Origin: an uncultured Eggerthellaceae bacterium
GTDB taxonomy: Bacteria > Actinomycetota > Coriobacteriia > Coriobacteriales > Eggerthellaceae
NCBI GenBank assembly: GCA_946626265.1
Contig: CAMOUE010000143.1
Span: 1 to 5,701, forward strand
Direction: 5' to 3'
DNA length: 5,701 nucleotides
Below the pieces are notes generated by a model. It worked only from the letters and a program-made list of their open reading frames with translations, had not been told where the DNA came from and did not search any database. Made by a program: the position numbers and the translations under genes. Within the stretch, counting starts at the first letter, position 1; each line of letters begins with the position of its first letter. Of the stretch, positions 1 to 5,701 are shown in pieces.

Positions 1-72
1 CCGCCGGCAGCCCGCGCCGCTGCGCCGCCGGCAGCCCGCGCCGCTGCGCCGCCGGCAGCCCGCGCCGCCGCG
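1..72. repeat. 24-bp GC-rich tandem repeat, three copies
   Basis: Copies lie at 1-24, 25-48 and 49-72. The first two are identical. The third differs by one base, T to C at the 21st position of the unit (base 69). The unit has only one A and one T among 24 bases. Its length is a multiple of three, so copy-number change would keep any reading frame. The array may extend left beyond the window. Confidence 0.93.
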
Positions 73-102
73 CAAACGCTGACAGGAGGAGGGCCGTCAT
101 GA
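1..102 (+). CDS. Possible 3' end of an upstream gene (partial), ATGA overlap with amrS
   Basis: Frame 1 is open from the window edge to a TGA at 100-102, which overlaps the amrS ATG at 99 as ATGA, a typical sign of translational coupling in an operon. The frame encodes three copies of the octapeptide PPAARAAA followed by QTLTGGGPS. The single base difference in the third repeat copy (position 69) is synonymous in this frame (GCT to GCC), which mildly favours it. Against it, frame 2 (RRQPAPLR repeats, stop at 80-82) has GC at every third position and would also be a plausible tail. Frame 3 is open straight into amrS. The coding frame is therefore not settled, and the stretch could be noncoding. 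By gene order, an AMMECR1-like or Memo-like partner (AmmeMemoRadiSam protein A or B) would be the expected neighbour, but no conserved domain is visible here, so that identity is inference only. Confidence 0.35.
   Translation, partial: PPAARAAAPPAARAAAPPAARAAAQTLTGGGPS
84..93 (+). promoter_or_regulatory. Strong Shine-Dalgarno for amrS
   Basis: An AGGAGGAGGG purine run ends 5 nt before the ATG at 99. AGGAGG at 84-89 has 9 nt of spacing and the overlapping register at 87-92 has 6 nt. It decides the start: the amrS frame stays open upstream to the window edge, but no better start with an RBS is seen there. Confidence 0.85.
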
Positions 103-929
103 CATGCTGCACGACATGCCCATGGGCATGCTGTCTCGATGAGGGCTTTCACGGCCTATGCCGCTCGCGTTGCGGTCAAGGCGACCAGGTGAAACCCGAA
201 GGCTACGGCCGCATCACGTCGCTTGCGCTCGATCCCATCGAGAAGAAGCCGATCGCGCGTTGGCGCCCGGGTACGACCGTGCTGTCGCTCGGGAGCTACG
301 GGTGCAACATGCGCTGCCCGTTCTGCCAGAACGCCTCGATCGCCCAGGCAGGGCCCGACGACGTCGCCTGGCGCGAGATCACGCCGCGCGAAATCGTCGA
401 CATGGCGCTCGGATGCGCCGACCGCCGATGCATCGGCATTGCCTACACCTACAACGAGCCGTTGATCAACTGGGAGTTCCTGCGCGACACCGGCCAGCTG
501 GCGCACGACGCGGGCCTCGCAAATGTCCTCGTTTCGAACGGCATGGCGACCGAACATGTCCTTGATTCGGTCGCGCCTCTCGTCGATGCGGCGAACATCG
601 ACCTCAAATGCTTCAGTGCAGAAGGATACCGCTCGCTCGGCGGCGACCTCGGCGCCGTGAAGCGCACGGTCGAGACGCTCGCAGCCCTGCCGACCTGCCA
701 TCTCGAGGTGACGACGCTCGTCGTGCCCGGCCTCTCGGACGACGACGCCCAGGTAGACGCCATGGCGCGCTGGCTTTCCTCGCTCGATTCCTCGATTCCC
801 TATCACTTGACGCGCTTCTTTCCCCAGCATCGCATGCGCGATGCCGGCCCGACGCCGCGCGAGACCCTTCATCGCCTGAAAGACGTCGCGTCCGCACACC
901 TCGAGACCGTGCTGTTGGGAAACATCTAG
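99..929 (+). CDS. amrS: AmmeMemoRadiSam system radical SAM enzyme
   Basis: This is a 276-residue radical SAM protein of the pyruvate formate-lyase activase-like group. The cluster-binding CX3CX2C motif is C69-N-M-R-C73-P-F-C76, preceded by the family's LGSYG stretch. AdoMet-site segments follow: YTYNEP (116-121), VSNG (145-148), NIDLK (166-170) and VTTLVVPGL (204-212). YHLTRFFP (235-242) matches the 'PyHxxRFxP' segment of AmmeMemoRadiSam enzymes. The N-terminus carries the second Cys cluster typical of this family (C4-X2-C7-P-X2-C11 and G-L-C21-X2-R24), with extra cysteines at 3, 12 and 25. In other genomes this enzyme is encoded with AMMECR1-like and Memo-like proteins. The reaction is not established, though protein or small-molecule modification has been proposed. 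It should be cytoplasmic and oxygen-sensitive. The start is fixed by the strong RBS and the ATGA overlap. The protein ends at VLLGNI, about where longer family members continue into a CPxCG-type tail, so it is a short version. A generic PflA-like activase is the main alternative. Confidence 0.85.
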   Translation: MTCCTTCPWACCLDEGFHGLCRSRCGQGDQVKPEGYGRITSLALDPIEKKPIARWRPGTTVLSLGSYGCNMRCPFCQNASIAQAGPDDVAWREITPREIVDMALGCADRRCIGIAYTYNEPLINWEFLRDTGQLAHDAGLANVLVSNGMATEHVLDSVAPLVDAANIDLKCFSAEGYRSLGGDLGAVKRTVETLAALPTCHLEVTTLVVPGLSDDDAQVDAMARWLSSLDSSIPYHLTRFFPQHRMRDAGPTPRETLHRLKDVASAHLETVLLGNI

Positions 930-947
930 TCGGCGAGGTGCTAGAAT
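919..947 (+). promoter_or_regulatory. Candidate extended -10 promoter for the ChW protein gene
   Basis: TGCTAGAAT at 939-947 fits an extended -10 (TG-N-TAGAAT, one mismatch to TATAAT). With a 17-bp spacer, the -35 position is GAAACA (919-924), which matches TTGACA only in its last three bases. The predicted transcription start is near 954, giving a leader of about 57 nt before the ATG at 1011. The promoter overlaps the last codons of amrS, suggesting that the ChW gene is transcribed separately. Confidence 0.45.
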
Positions 948-958
948 CTCCTTGCACC
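937..958 (+). promoter_or_regulatory. Imperfect dyad enclosing the candidate -10 box (operator or hairpin)
   Basis: Arms GGTGCTAG (937-944) and CTTGCACC (951-958) are complementary at seven of eight positions around the 6-nt centre AATCTC. The outer five pairs (GGTGC/GCACC) are perfect and one T-T mismatch follows. The candidate -10 hexamer (942-947) lies inside the dyad, so a repressor site is possible. It starts 7 nt after the amrS stop, so it could instead be an mRNA hairpin ending that transcript, but no T-run follows. The palindrome is visible in the sequence; its role is inference. Confidence 0.4.
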
Positions 959-997
959 ATTCAACGTACTGGTGAAAACGGAATGCCTGTTATCGAT

Positions 998-1003
998 AGG
1001 GGA
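998..1003 (+). promoter_or_regulatory. Ribosome binding site for the ChW protein gene
   Basis: AGGGGA sits 7 nt before the ATG at 1011. It favours 1011 over the in-frame GTG at 972, which has no Shine-Dalgarno and would place 13 extra residues, including acidic ones, before the signal peptide. Confidence 0.75.
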
Positions 1004-1010
1004 TGAGACA

Positions 1011-2489
1011 ATGTCGACGAAACGTCAATGCTGGCCATGCAATGCCAAAAGCGCAAGCCTCTGTCTGATTGCATCAACGGTGATACTCGCACTCGCATGC
1101 TGTCTGGCGGCAGTTTTCCCGCAGGCCGCTTTCGCCGGGCAAAACGACCTGGTTGCCGCCGACGGATCCATCCTCAACGCGCAGTCGGAACCGCAATCGG
1201 AACAAGGTCCCGAATCGACGCAGGTCGATGGCGAGACTTCGCTGCAGACGCAGGCGACGCTTGTCCCAGGGTCGAGCGTGGCATCGTACTACCAACCGGT
1301 CCTGAACCGCGCGCGGTACCGCTCGGGCGAGTTCAACACGAGCGCTTCACGCAGTTGGAGATATTGGGACCCCCATTACTGCCTTTTCGACATGACTAGC
1401 GACGGCATCCCCGAGCTCATCGTCGACGATTGGCTGTACGAGGCCGCCCACAGCGCGTATATCTACACGATCTCGAACGGCAACGTCGTTTACCTCGGGA
1501 AGGTGAGCGCCACGCATTCCGGTCCCGCCGCGAACTCGACCAACCTGTATCTCTACGGGGCGCACATGGGGCATTTCTTCATCAAACAAGTCCGCATATC
1601 CGGTAACTCGGTGTACACCGTGAGCTGTTACGACCGCTCGAGTTCGGACCCGTCGTCGGAAGCGGCTGTGCTCAACGGCCAGTCCTCGTACATGAAGAAG
1701 AACAAGATCAAGGGCCTCAGAGAATACCCGGTGACGTCGTCCTCAGCTCTGTATAGCGATGGAATCGTCGTCGGCAAGATGTCGAAGGCGTCGATCAGCG
1801 TCGCGAACGTGACGTACAACGGCAAAGCCCAAAAGCCCCGCGTCGTGGTGAAGTACGGCGGAAAGACGCTGAGGGCGGGGACCGATTACACGGTCTCGTA
1901 CTACAACAACACGCTGGTGGGGAAGGGAACCGCCACCGTGGTGGGCAAGGGCTCGTATTCCGGCACGGTGCGGAAGAGCTTCACGATCTATCCGACGGCC
2001 AAGCAGAAGGCCGAGAACCGAAAGGCCCATTCGATCACCTACCAGACACACGTCCAGAGGCAGGGATGGCAGAGCTACAAGAAAGACGGTGCCGTCGCGG
2101 GCACCTCGGGAAAGTCGCTTCGCCTCGAAGGCATCAAGATCAAGCCGAACGGGAAATGGGCGTACTCGGGCGGCGTCCAGTACAGGACGCATGTCCAGAA
2201 CATCGGCTGGGAAAAGACGTGGAAATCAAACGGGAACATGTCGGGCACGCAAGGCCGCAGCCTGCGCCTCGAGGCCATCCAGCTCAAGCTGACCGGTAAC
2301 ATGGCGAAGCATTACGACGTGTACTACCGCGTGCATGCGCAGCACTTCGGCTGGATGGGCTGGGCCAAGAACGGCGCCCGCGCCGGCACCGCCGGGTACT
2401 CGTATCGCCTGGAAGCCATTCAGATCAAGCTCGTTCCCAAGGGCTACGCCGCGCCGGGTTCGACGGCCAATGCGTTCCGGCAGCGGTAG
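1011..2489 (+). CDS. Secreted Ig-like and ChW-repeat surface protein
   Basis: This is a 492-residue exported protein. Residues 1-42 form a signal peptide: a basic N-terminus, a hydrophobic core at about 17-36 and an AFA|GQ type I cleavage site at 42/43. A Q/E/S-rich linker (about 43-85) leads to an unassigned domain (about 88-250), in which FDMTSDGIPELIV (126-138) resembles the Asp-rich DxxxDGxPEL loop seen in many secreted Gram-positive proteins. Residues 258-327 form one Ig-like module with hallmarks YNGKAQKP (269-276), AGTDYTVSYYNN (289-300) and a GKGSYSGT turn (312-319). Three ChW repeats follow (342-378, 389-427, 436-474), each with the HxQxxGW and GTxGxSxRLEAIxIK signatures. The tail (475-492) has no LPXTG motif, transmembrane anchor or lipobox. 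ChW proteins are generally cell-surface or secreted and are thought to bind proteins or saccharides. The exact ligand is unknown, and no catalytic domain is evident. The gene has its own candidate promoter and RBS and looks unrelated in function to its neighbours. Domain calls are strong; the specific role is not known. Confidence 0.9.
   Translation: MSTKRQCWPCNAKSASLCLIASTVILALACCLAAVFPQAAFAGQNDLVAADGSILNAQSEPQSEQGPESTQVDGETSLQTQATLVPGSSVASYYQPVLNRARYRSGEFNTSASRSWRYWDPHYCLFDMTSDGIPELIVDDWLYEAAHSAYIYTISNGNVVYLGKVSATHSGPAANSTNLYLYGAHMGHFFIKQVRISGNSVYTVSCYDRSSSDPSSEAAVLNGQSSYMKKNKIKGLREYPVTSSSALYSDGIVVGKMSKASISVANVTYNGKAQKPRVVVKYGGKTLRAGTDYTVSYYNNTLVGKGTATVVGKGSYSGTVRKSFTIYPTAKQKAENRKAHSITYQTHVQRQGWQSYKKDGAVAGTSGKSLRLEGIKIKPNGKWAYSGGVQYRTHVQNIGWEKTWKSNGNMSGTQGRSLRLEAIQLKLTGNMAKHYDVYYRVHAQHFGWMGWAKNGARAGTAGYSYRLEAIQIKLVPKGYAAPGSTANAFRQR
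2034..2432 (+). repeat. Three ChW repeat modules within the secreted protein
   Basis: The modules correspond to residues 342-378 (2034-2144), 389-427 (2175-2291) and 436-474 (2316-2432), with starts 47 residues apart. The conserved core is HxQxxGW, then an aromatic residue, G, GTxGxSxRLE and IxIK/L. Modules 2 and 3 keep the second Trp (W404, W451), while module 1 has Tyr at the equivalent place (Y356). The copies have clearly diverged at DNA level, so they do not look like a recent duplication. Confidence 0.88.
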
Positions 2490-2514
2490 CGTTTGCGTGG
2501 CCGGGCCCGCCGCG

Positions 2515-2533
2515 CCCGCGCCCGCCCGCGCCC
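2515..2533 (-). other. Putative G-quadruplex motif in the intergenic region
   Basis: Four CCC runs on the plus strand (2515-2517, 2521-2523, 2525-2527, 2531-2533) are separated by 3, 1 and 3 nt. The minus strand therefore reads G3-N3-G3-N-G3-N3-G3, the classical intramolecular G-quadruplex pattern. A fifth run (2506-2508) lies 6 nt further left. It sits on the template strand between the ChW gene and mfd. High genomic GC raises the chance of such a motif arising by accident, so any function is inference. Confidence 0.45.
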
Positions 2534-2558
2534 GCACGCCGGCGCCTGCCAGGCCCAC

Positions 2559-2576
2559 ACCCGTCCTCGGGTTTCC
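2559..2576 (+). terminator. Weak terminator-like hairpin after the ChW gene
   Basis: ACCCG (2559-2563) and CGGGT (2568-2572) form a 5-bp stem with a TCCT loop, followed by TTCC. The stem is short and the T-tract poor, so this is at best a marginal intrinsic terminator. It is the only stem-plus-T candidate I see between the ChW stop codon and the mfd promoter. Confidence 0.25.
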
Positions 2577-2618
2577 TCGTGATATCGCGAGCAGCTGCAA
2601 GCGCCCCTGTAACACCGC

Positions 2619-2627
2619 TGGTACAAT
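2619..2627 (+). promoter_or_regulatory. Extended -10 promoter for leaderless mfd
   Basis: TGGTACAAT is an extended -10 (TG-N-TACAAT, one mismatch to TATAAT). No convincing -35 is present: a 17-bp spacer gives AAGCGC at 2599-2604. The transcription start is predicted at 2634-2635, that is, at the A of the mfd ATG. This would make the mRNA leaderless, consistent with the absence of any Shine-Dalgarno upstream. Confidence 0.6.
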
Positions 2628-2634
2628 GCGGCCC

Positions 2635-5600
2635 ATGCTTATCGAATCGCTTACATACACGCTCGAGCGCTCGGGTGCGCTCGAGGTCTTCTGGGGAAAA
2701 CTCGACGCAGGCGCCGACGCGGCGCTCGGCGTCGCCGCATCGGCGCGTCCGTTCATGGTCGCGGCCCGCTTCGCGCACAAGCCGCAGCCGACGCTCGTCG
2801 TCGTGGCGGGGGAGGACGCCGCCGTCGCGTTCGCGCGCAACGTCTCGGCCTACATCGGCGACGAGCGCGTGCTCCGCTTCGCCGAACGTGCCGACGTTCC
2901 CTTCGCCCCGTCGGGAAAGCCCGCAGACCCGCGCGCCGTCGCGCAGCGCCTCGAGGCGGCCGACTCGCTCGCGAGCGGGCGAAACGCCGTCGTCGTCGCG
3001 AGCGCCCGCGCGCTCATGCGCATGCTTCCCCCCGCATCGGCCCAGGTGCACAAGCCGCTCTCGTTCGTCGCGGGCGCCGAGCTCATGGACATGCCGCGCG
3101 CCGACGCGTGCAACCTCGCCGAGTTCGACGACGTCGCACGTGCGCTCGAGGAACGCGGCTACGAGAACACCGGCGAGCTCGACGGCCCCGGCACGTTCTG
3201 CGTGAAAGGCGGCGTCATCGACGTCTATCCGGGCAACCTCGCATACCCCGTCCGCCTCGACTTCTTCGGCGACGAGCTCGACGAGATCCGCCGCATCGTC
3301 CCTTCGACGGGCCAGACCATCTCCGCGCTCGACGCGGTCGACATCTACGCGGTGCGCGAGTTCTCGTGCTCGCCGCGCATGGCCGCGCGCGCGATCGACA
3401 AGATCAAACGCCCCGCCCGCACGAACCCTGCGCTGCGCGATTTGCTCGAGCAGCTGGAAGGCGGGCTCCATTTCGAAGGCGCCGACGCGCTGCTCCCGTA
3501 CCTGTACGACAAGACGGTCACGCTCGGCGATTACGCGGGGAAAGGCGTGCTCACGACGCTCATCGAGCCGCGCTCGCTCTTCGACGACGCCATGCATGCG
3601 TCCGAGGAGGTCCACGACCGCGCGAAGGGGTCGAACATCGCGCTCGACGGCCTGTTCGCCGAGCCGGCGCGCATGGACTTCGGCGGCGAGCAGCGCGCGA
3701 CGTACCTGTCGCTCATGCGCGTGGGCGGCACGATCGACGACGAGCTGCCCGTCAAGCGCGTCGACGTCGCCGGCGACCCCGAGAAGCTCTTCGGGCGCCT
3801 GCGCCAGCTCATCGACCAGGGCTTCACGGTCGTCTTCTCGGCCCCGAGCTTCCGCGCCCGCCAGGACATGAAGCACGCCTTCGTCGACCACGAGCTTCCC
3901 ATCGCCGAACGCCTCGACGTCCTGGCCGAAGAAGAGCTCGAAGCCCTGGACGCGCAGCTCCCGTCCGCGCGGCCTGCACGGCCTGCCCGGCCCGGAAGCG
4001 CCCTTTCCCGCGAAGCCGCCCTGCGCATCTCCGACGAGAGCCTGCCTGCGGAAATCCGCAAGCGCCGCCTGAAAAAGGGCGTCGTGAACGTCGTCGACGT
4101 CGAGATCCCGCTCGGCATGATCATCCCGAAGGCCAAGCTCGCCATGGTGAGCGTCTCCGACACGCAGGGCGCGAGCGCCAAGCGCCCGCATCGATACATC
4201 GACATCACCGAGATCACGTTCCCGTATCAGCCCGGCGACTACGTCGTGCACGCCGCGCACGGCATCGGGCATTTCACCGGGCTCGTCCAGCAGGACGTCG
4301 ACGGCACGAAACGCGACTACCTGCTGCTCGAGTACGCGGAAGGCGACAAGCTCTACGTGCCGGTCGAGCAGCTCGACCGCGTGACGCGCTACGTGGGACC
4401 CGAAGGCGGAAACCCCCGCCTCACGCGCCTGAACACCTCCGACTGGTCGCGCGCCATGACGCGTGCGCGCAAGGCCACGAAAAAGCTCGCGTTCGACCTG
4501 GTCGACGTGTACGCGCGCCGCGCGGCTGTGCAGGGCTACCGCTTCAGCGAGGACACTCCCTGGCAGCTCGAGATGGAAGACGCGTTCCCCTACCAGGAGA
4601 CGACCGACCAGCTCGCCGCCATCGCCGACGTGAAGGCCGACATGCAGTCGAGCCGCCCGATGGACCGTCTGATCTGCGGCGACGTAGGGTTCGGGAAAAC
4701 GGAGGTCGCGCTGCGCGCCGCGTTCAAGGCGACGCAGGACGGCAAGCAGGTCATGGTGCTCTGCCCGACGACGATCCTCGCGCAGCAGCACTACACGAAC
4801 TTCCGCGACCGTTGCGAGCCGTTCGGCGTGAAAGTCGAGGTTATGTCTCGTTTCCGCACGTCAGCGCAGCAAAAGAAGGCGCTCGAGGGCTTCTCGACCG
4901 GCGACGTGGACATCCTCGTGGGCACGCACCGGCTGCTTTCGCGCGACGTGAACCCGCACGATCTGGGCCTCGTCATCATCGACGAGGAGCAGCGCTTCGG
5001 CGTGGGCCACAAGGAGCAGATGAAGAACCTGCGCGAGTACATCGACGTGCTCACGCTCTCGGCGACGCCGATCCCGCGCACCATGCAGATGTCGCTTTCG
5101 GGCGTGCGCGACATGAGCCTGATCATGACGCCGCCCGACGAGCGCCGCCCGGTCGAGGTGCACGTGGGCGAGTGGGACCCCGACCTCGTGAGCGCGGCCA
5201 TCAGGCGCGAGCTCGCGCGCGGCGGGCAGGTGTACTACGTTTCCAACCGCGTGCGCTCCATCGACGAGGCGGTCGCGCGCGTCGAGGACGCAGCCGGCGA
5301 GGCGCGCGTGGGCGTCGCGCACGGCCAGATGGACAAAGACGAGCTCGAACGCGTGATGGAGGACTTCTCGGCGGGCGAGCTCGACGTGCTGGTGGCGACG
5401 ACCATCATCGAGAGCGGCATCGACAACCCGCACACGAACACGCTGATCATCGAGGATTCGCAACGGCTCGGCCTCGCGCAGATGTACCAGCTGAAGGGGC
5501 GTGTCGGCCGCAGCGCCGCGCAGGCGTACGCGTACTTCATGTTCCCCGACAACATTCCCTTGACCGAGGAGGCCGTCGCCCGCCTGACCGCGCTCAACGA

Positions 5601-5701
5601 GCACCAGGACCTGGGCAGCGGCATGCGCATCGCGCTGCGCGACCTCGAGATCCGCGGCGCGGGCAGCATGCTCGGCGCCGAGCAGCACGGCAACATGAGC
5701 G
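2635..5701 (+). CDS. mfd: Transcription-repair coupling factor Mfd (3' end beyond window)
   Basis: Mfd is a cytoplasmic ATP-dependent DNA translocase. It displaces RNA polymerase stalled at lesions and recruits UvrA for nucleotide-excision repair. About 1022 residues are visible in order. A UvrB-like N-terminal module includes CVKGGVIDVYPG (189-200) and RLDFFGDELDEI (207-218). The CarD-like RNA-polymerase-interacting domain runs from about 532 to 590, with GDYVVHAAHGIGHFTG (534-549) and DKLYVPVEQLD (571-581). The RecG-like motor has Walker A GDVGFGKTE (682-690, Lys688 matching E. coli Lys634), PTTILAQQH (711-719), GTHRLL (763-768), DEEQ (783-786), SATPIPRT (809-816), TTIIESGIDNP (922-932) and QLKGRVGR (952-959, Lys954 where Arg is usual). 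The TRG motif RDLEIRGAG starts at 1002. The C-terminal UvrA-masking domain lies outside the window. The motor sits about 54 residues later than in E. coli, partly owing to an R-P-A-rich linker at 446-454. The ATG at 2635 is chosen because the in-frame ATG at 2626 falls inside the -10 box. No frameshift or stop is seen, and all motor motifs are intact. Confidence 0.96.
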   Translation, partial: MLIESLTYTLERSGALEVFWGKLDAGADAALGVAASARPFMVAARFAHKPQPTLVVVAGEDAAVAFARNVSAYIGDERVLRFAERADVPFAPSGKPADPRAVAQRLEAADSLASGRNAVVVASARALMRMLPPASAQVHKPLSFVAGAELMDMPRADACNLAEFDDVARALEERGYENTGELDGPGTFCVKGGVIDVYPGNLAYPVRLDFFGDELDEIRRIVPSTGQTISALDAVDIYAVREFSCSPRMAARAIDKIKRPARTNPALRDLLEQLEGGLHFEGADALLPYLYDKTVTLGDYAGKGVLTTLIEPRSLFDDAMHASEEVHDRAKGSNIALDGLFAEPARMDFGGEQRATYLSLMRVGGTIDDELPVKRVDVAGDPEKLFGRLRQLIDQGFTVVFSAPSFRARQDMKHAFVDHELPIAERLDVLAEEELEALDAQLPSARPARPARPGSALSREAALRISDESLPAEIRKRRLKKGVVNVVDVEIPLGMIIPKAKLAMVSVSDTQGASAKRPHRYIDITEITFPYQPGDYVVHAAHGIGHFTGLVQQDVDGTKRDYLLLEYAEGDKLYVPVEQLDRVTRYVGPEGGNPRLTRLNTSDWSRAMTRARKATKKLAFDLVDVYARRAAVQGYRFSEDTPWQLEMEDAFPYQETTDQLAAIADVKADMQSSRPMDRLICGDVGFGKTEVALRAAFKATQDGKQVMVLCPTTILAQQHYTNFRDRCEPFGVKVEVMSRFRTSAQQKKALEGFSTGDVDILVGTHRLLSRDVNPHDLGLVIIDEEQRFGVGHKEQMKNLREYIDVLTLSATPIPRTMQMSLSGVRDMSLIMTPPDERRPVEVHVGEWDPDLVSAAIRRELARGGQVYYVSNRVRSIDEAVARVEDAAGEARVGVAHGQMDKDELERVMEDFSAGELDVLVATTIIESGIDNPHTNTLIIEDSQRLGLAQMYQLKGRVGRSAAQAYAYFMFPDNIPLTEEAVARLTALNEHQDLGSGMRIALRDLEIRGAGSMLGAEQHGNMS
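3970..3996 (+). repeat. 9-bp repeat coding for an R-P-A linker in Mfd
   Basis: Units at 3970-3978 and 3979-3987 differ only in the last base (CGGCCTGCA, CGGCCTGCC), and a decayed third follows at 3988-3996. They encode RPA-RPA-RPG (residues 446-454) in a poorly conserved segment before the RNA-polymerase-interacting domain, probably an exposed linker. The array keeps frame. Confidence 0.7.

Noticed and set aside
1..72. CRISPR array
   Set aside because: The 24-bp units are directly adjacent with no spacers, so this is a simple tandem repeat.
156..899. 247-codon minus-strand ORF opposite amrS
   Set aside because: The plus strand encodes a complete radical SAM protein with an RBS, and the antisense frame shows no family signature.
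972..1010. GTG start at 972 for the ChW protein
   Set aside because: It has no Shine-Dalgarno and would put 13 additional residues before an already typical signal peptide. The ATG at 1011 has AGGGGA at 7 nt.
2538..2553. Short palindromes GCCGGC, GGCGCC and GCCTGCCAGGC in the intergenic region
   Set aside because: They have no usable loop and are expected by chance at this GC content, so they were not called as terminators or operators.
2626..2628. ATG at 2626 as the mfd start
   Set aside because: It is in frame, but it overlaps the TACAAT -10 box and has no RBS, so it would lie upstream of the predicted transcript start.
2425..4791. A 788-codon open frame on the minus strand, antisense to mfd and the end of the ChW gene
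   Set aside because: Its translation is low-complexity, rich in R, V, A, E, D and H, with no recognisable domain. It lies opposite an unmistakable mfd whose conserved motifs are all on the plus strand. High GC with strong third-position bias removes stops from the antisense frame.
4861..5688. 275-codon minus-strand ORF near the right edge
   Set aside because: It lies antisense to the intact Mfd helicase motifs and has the same R/A/V/H-rich composition as the other shadow frames.

Overview
The window looks like high-GC actinobacterial chromosome, most likely class Coriobacteriia (Eggerthella/Slackia/Gordonibacter-type gut or oral anaerobes). The clues are strongly GC-biased third codon positions, an oxygen-sensitive radical SAM enzyme of the AmmeMemoRadiSam type, and a secreted protein that joins a bacterial Ig-like repeat to ChW (clostridial hydrophobic W) repeats, a combination common in that class. 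The taxon is inferred from gene content and composition. No rRNA or other marker is present.

Layout, all on the plus strand: (1) Bases 1-102 hold three copies of a 24-bp GC-rich tandem repeat and probably the 3' end of an upstream gene whose stop overlaps the next start (ATGA). (2) Bases 99-929 encode the radical SAM member of the AmmeMemoRadiSam trio (amrS), with a strong Shine-Dalgarno sequence. (3) Bases 930-1010 carry a candidate extended -10 promoter inside an imperfect dyad, then an RBS. (4) Bases 1011-2489 encode a 492-residue exported protein: signal peptide, uncharacterised N-terminal domain, one Ig-like domain and three ChW repeats. (5) Bases 2490-2634 are intergenic and contain a G-quadruplex-type motif (minus strand), a weak hairpin and an extended -10 promoter ending 7 nt before the next ATG. 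(6) From 2635 to the window edge runs mfd, the transcription-repair coupling factor. About 1022 codons are visible and the C-terminal domain is cut off. Its reading frame runs off the window, and a 788-codon antisense ORF over it is a composition artefact.

The three main genes do not look like one pathway. amrS probably belongs to an operon that begins upstream of the window. The ChW protein looks like an independently transcribed cell-surface gene. mfd is a housekeeping repair gene with its own, apparently leaderless, promoter. I found no convincing evidence of a wholly new multi-gene system. The observations most worth checking are the leaderless start of mfd, the short AmrS without a C-terminal zinc-knuckle-like segment, the dyad over the ChW gene promoter, and the unassigned N-terminal domain of the ChW protein.
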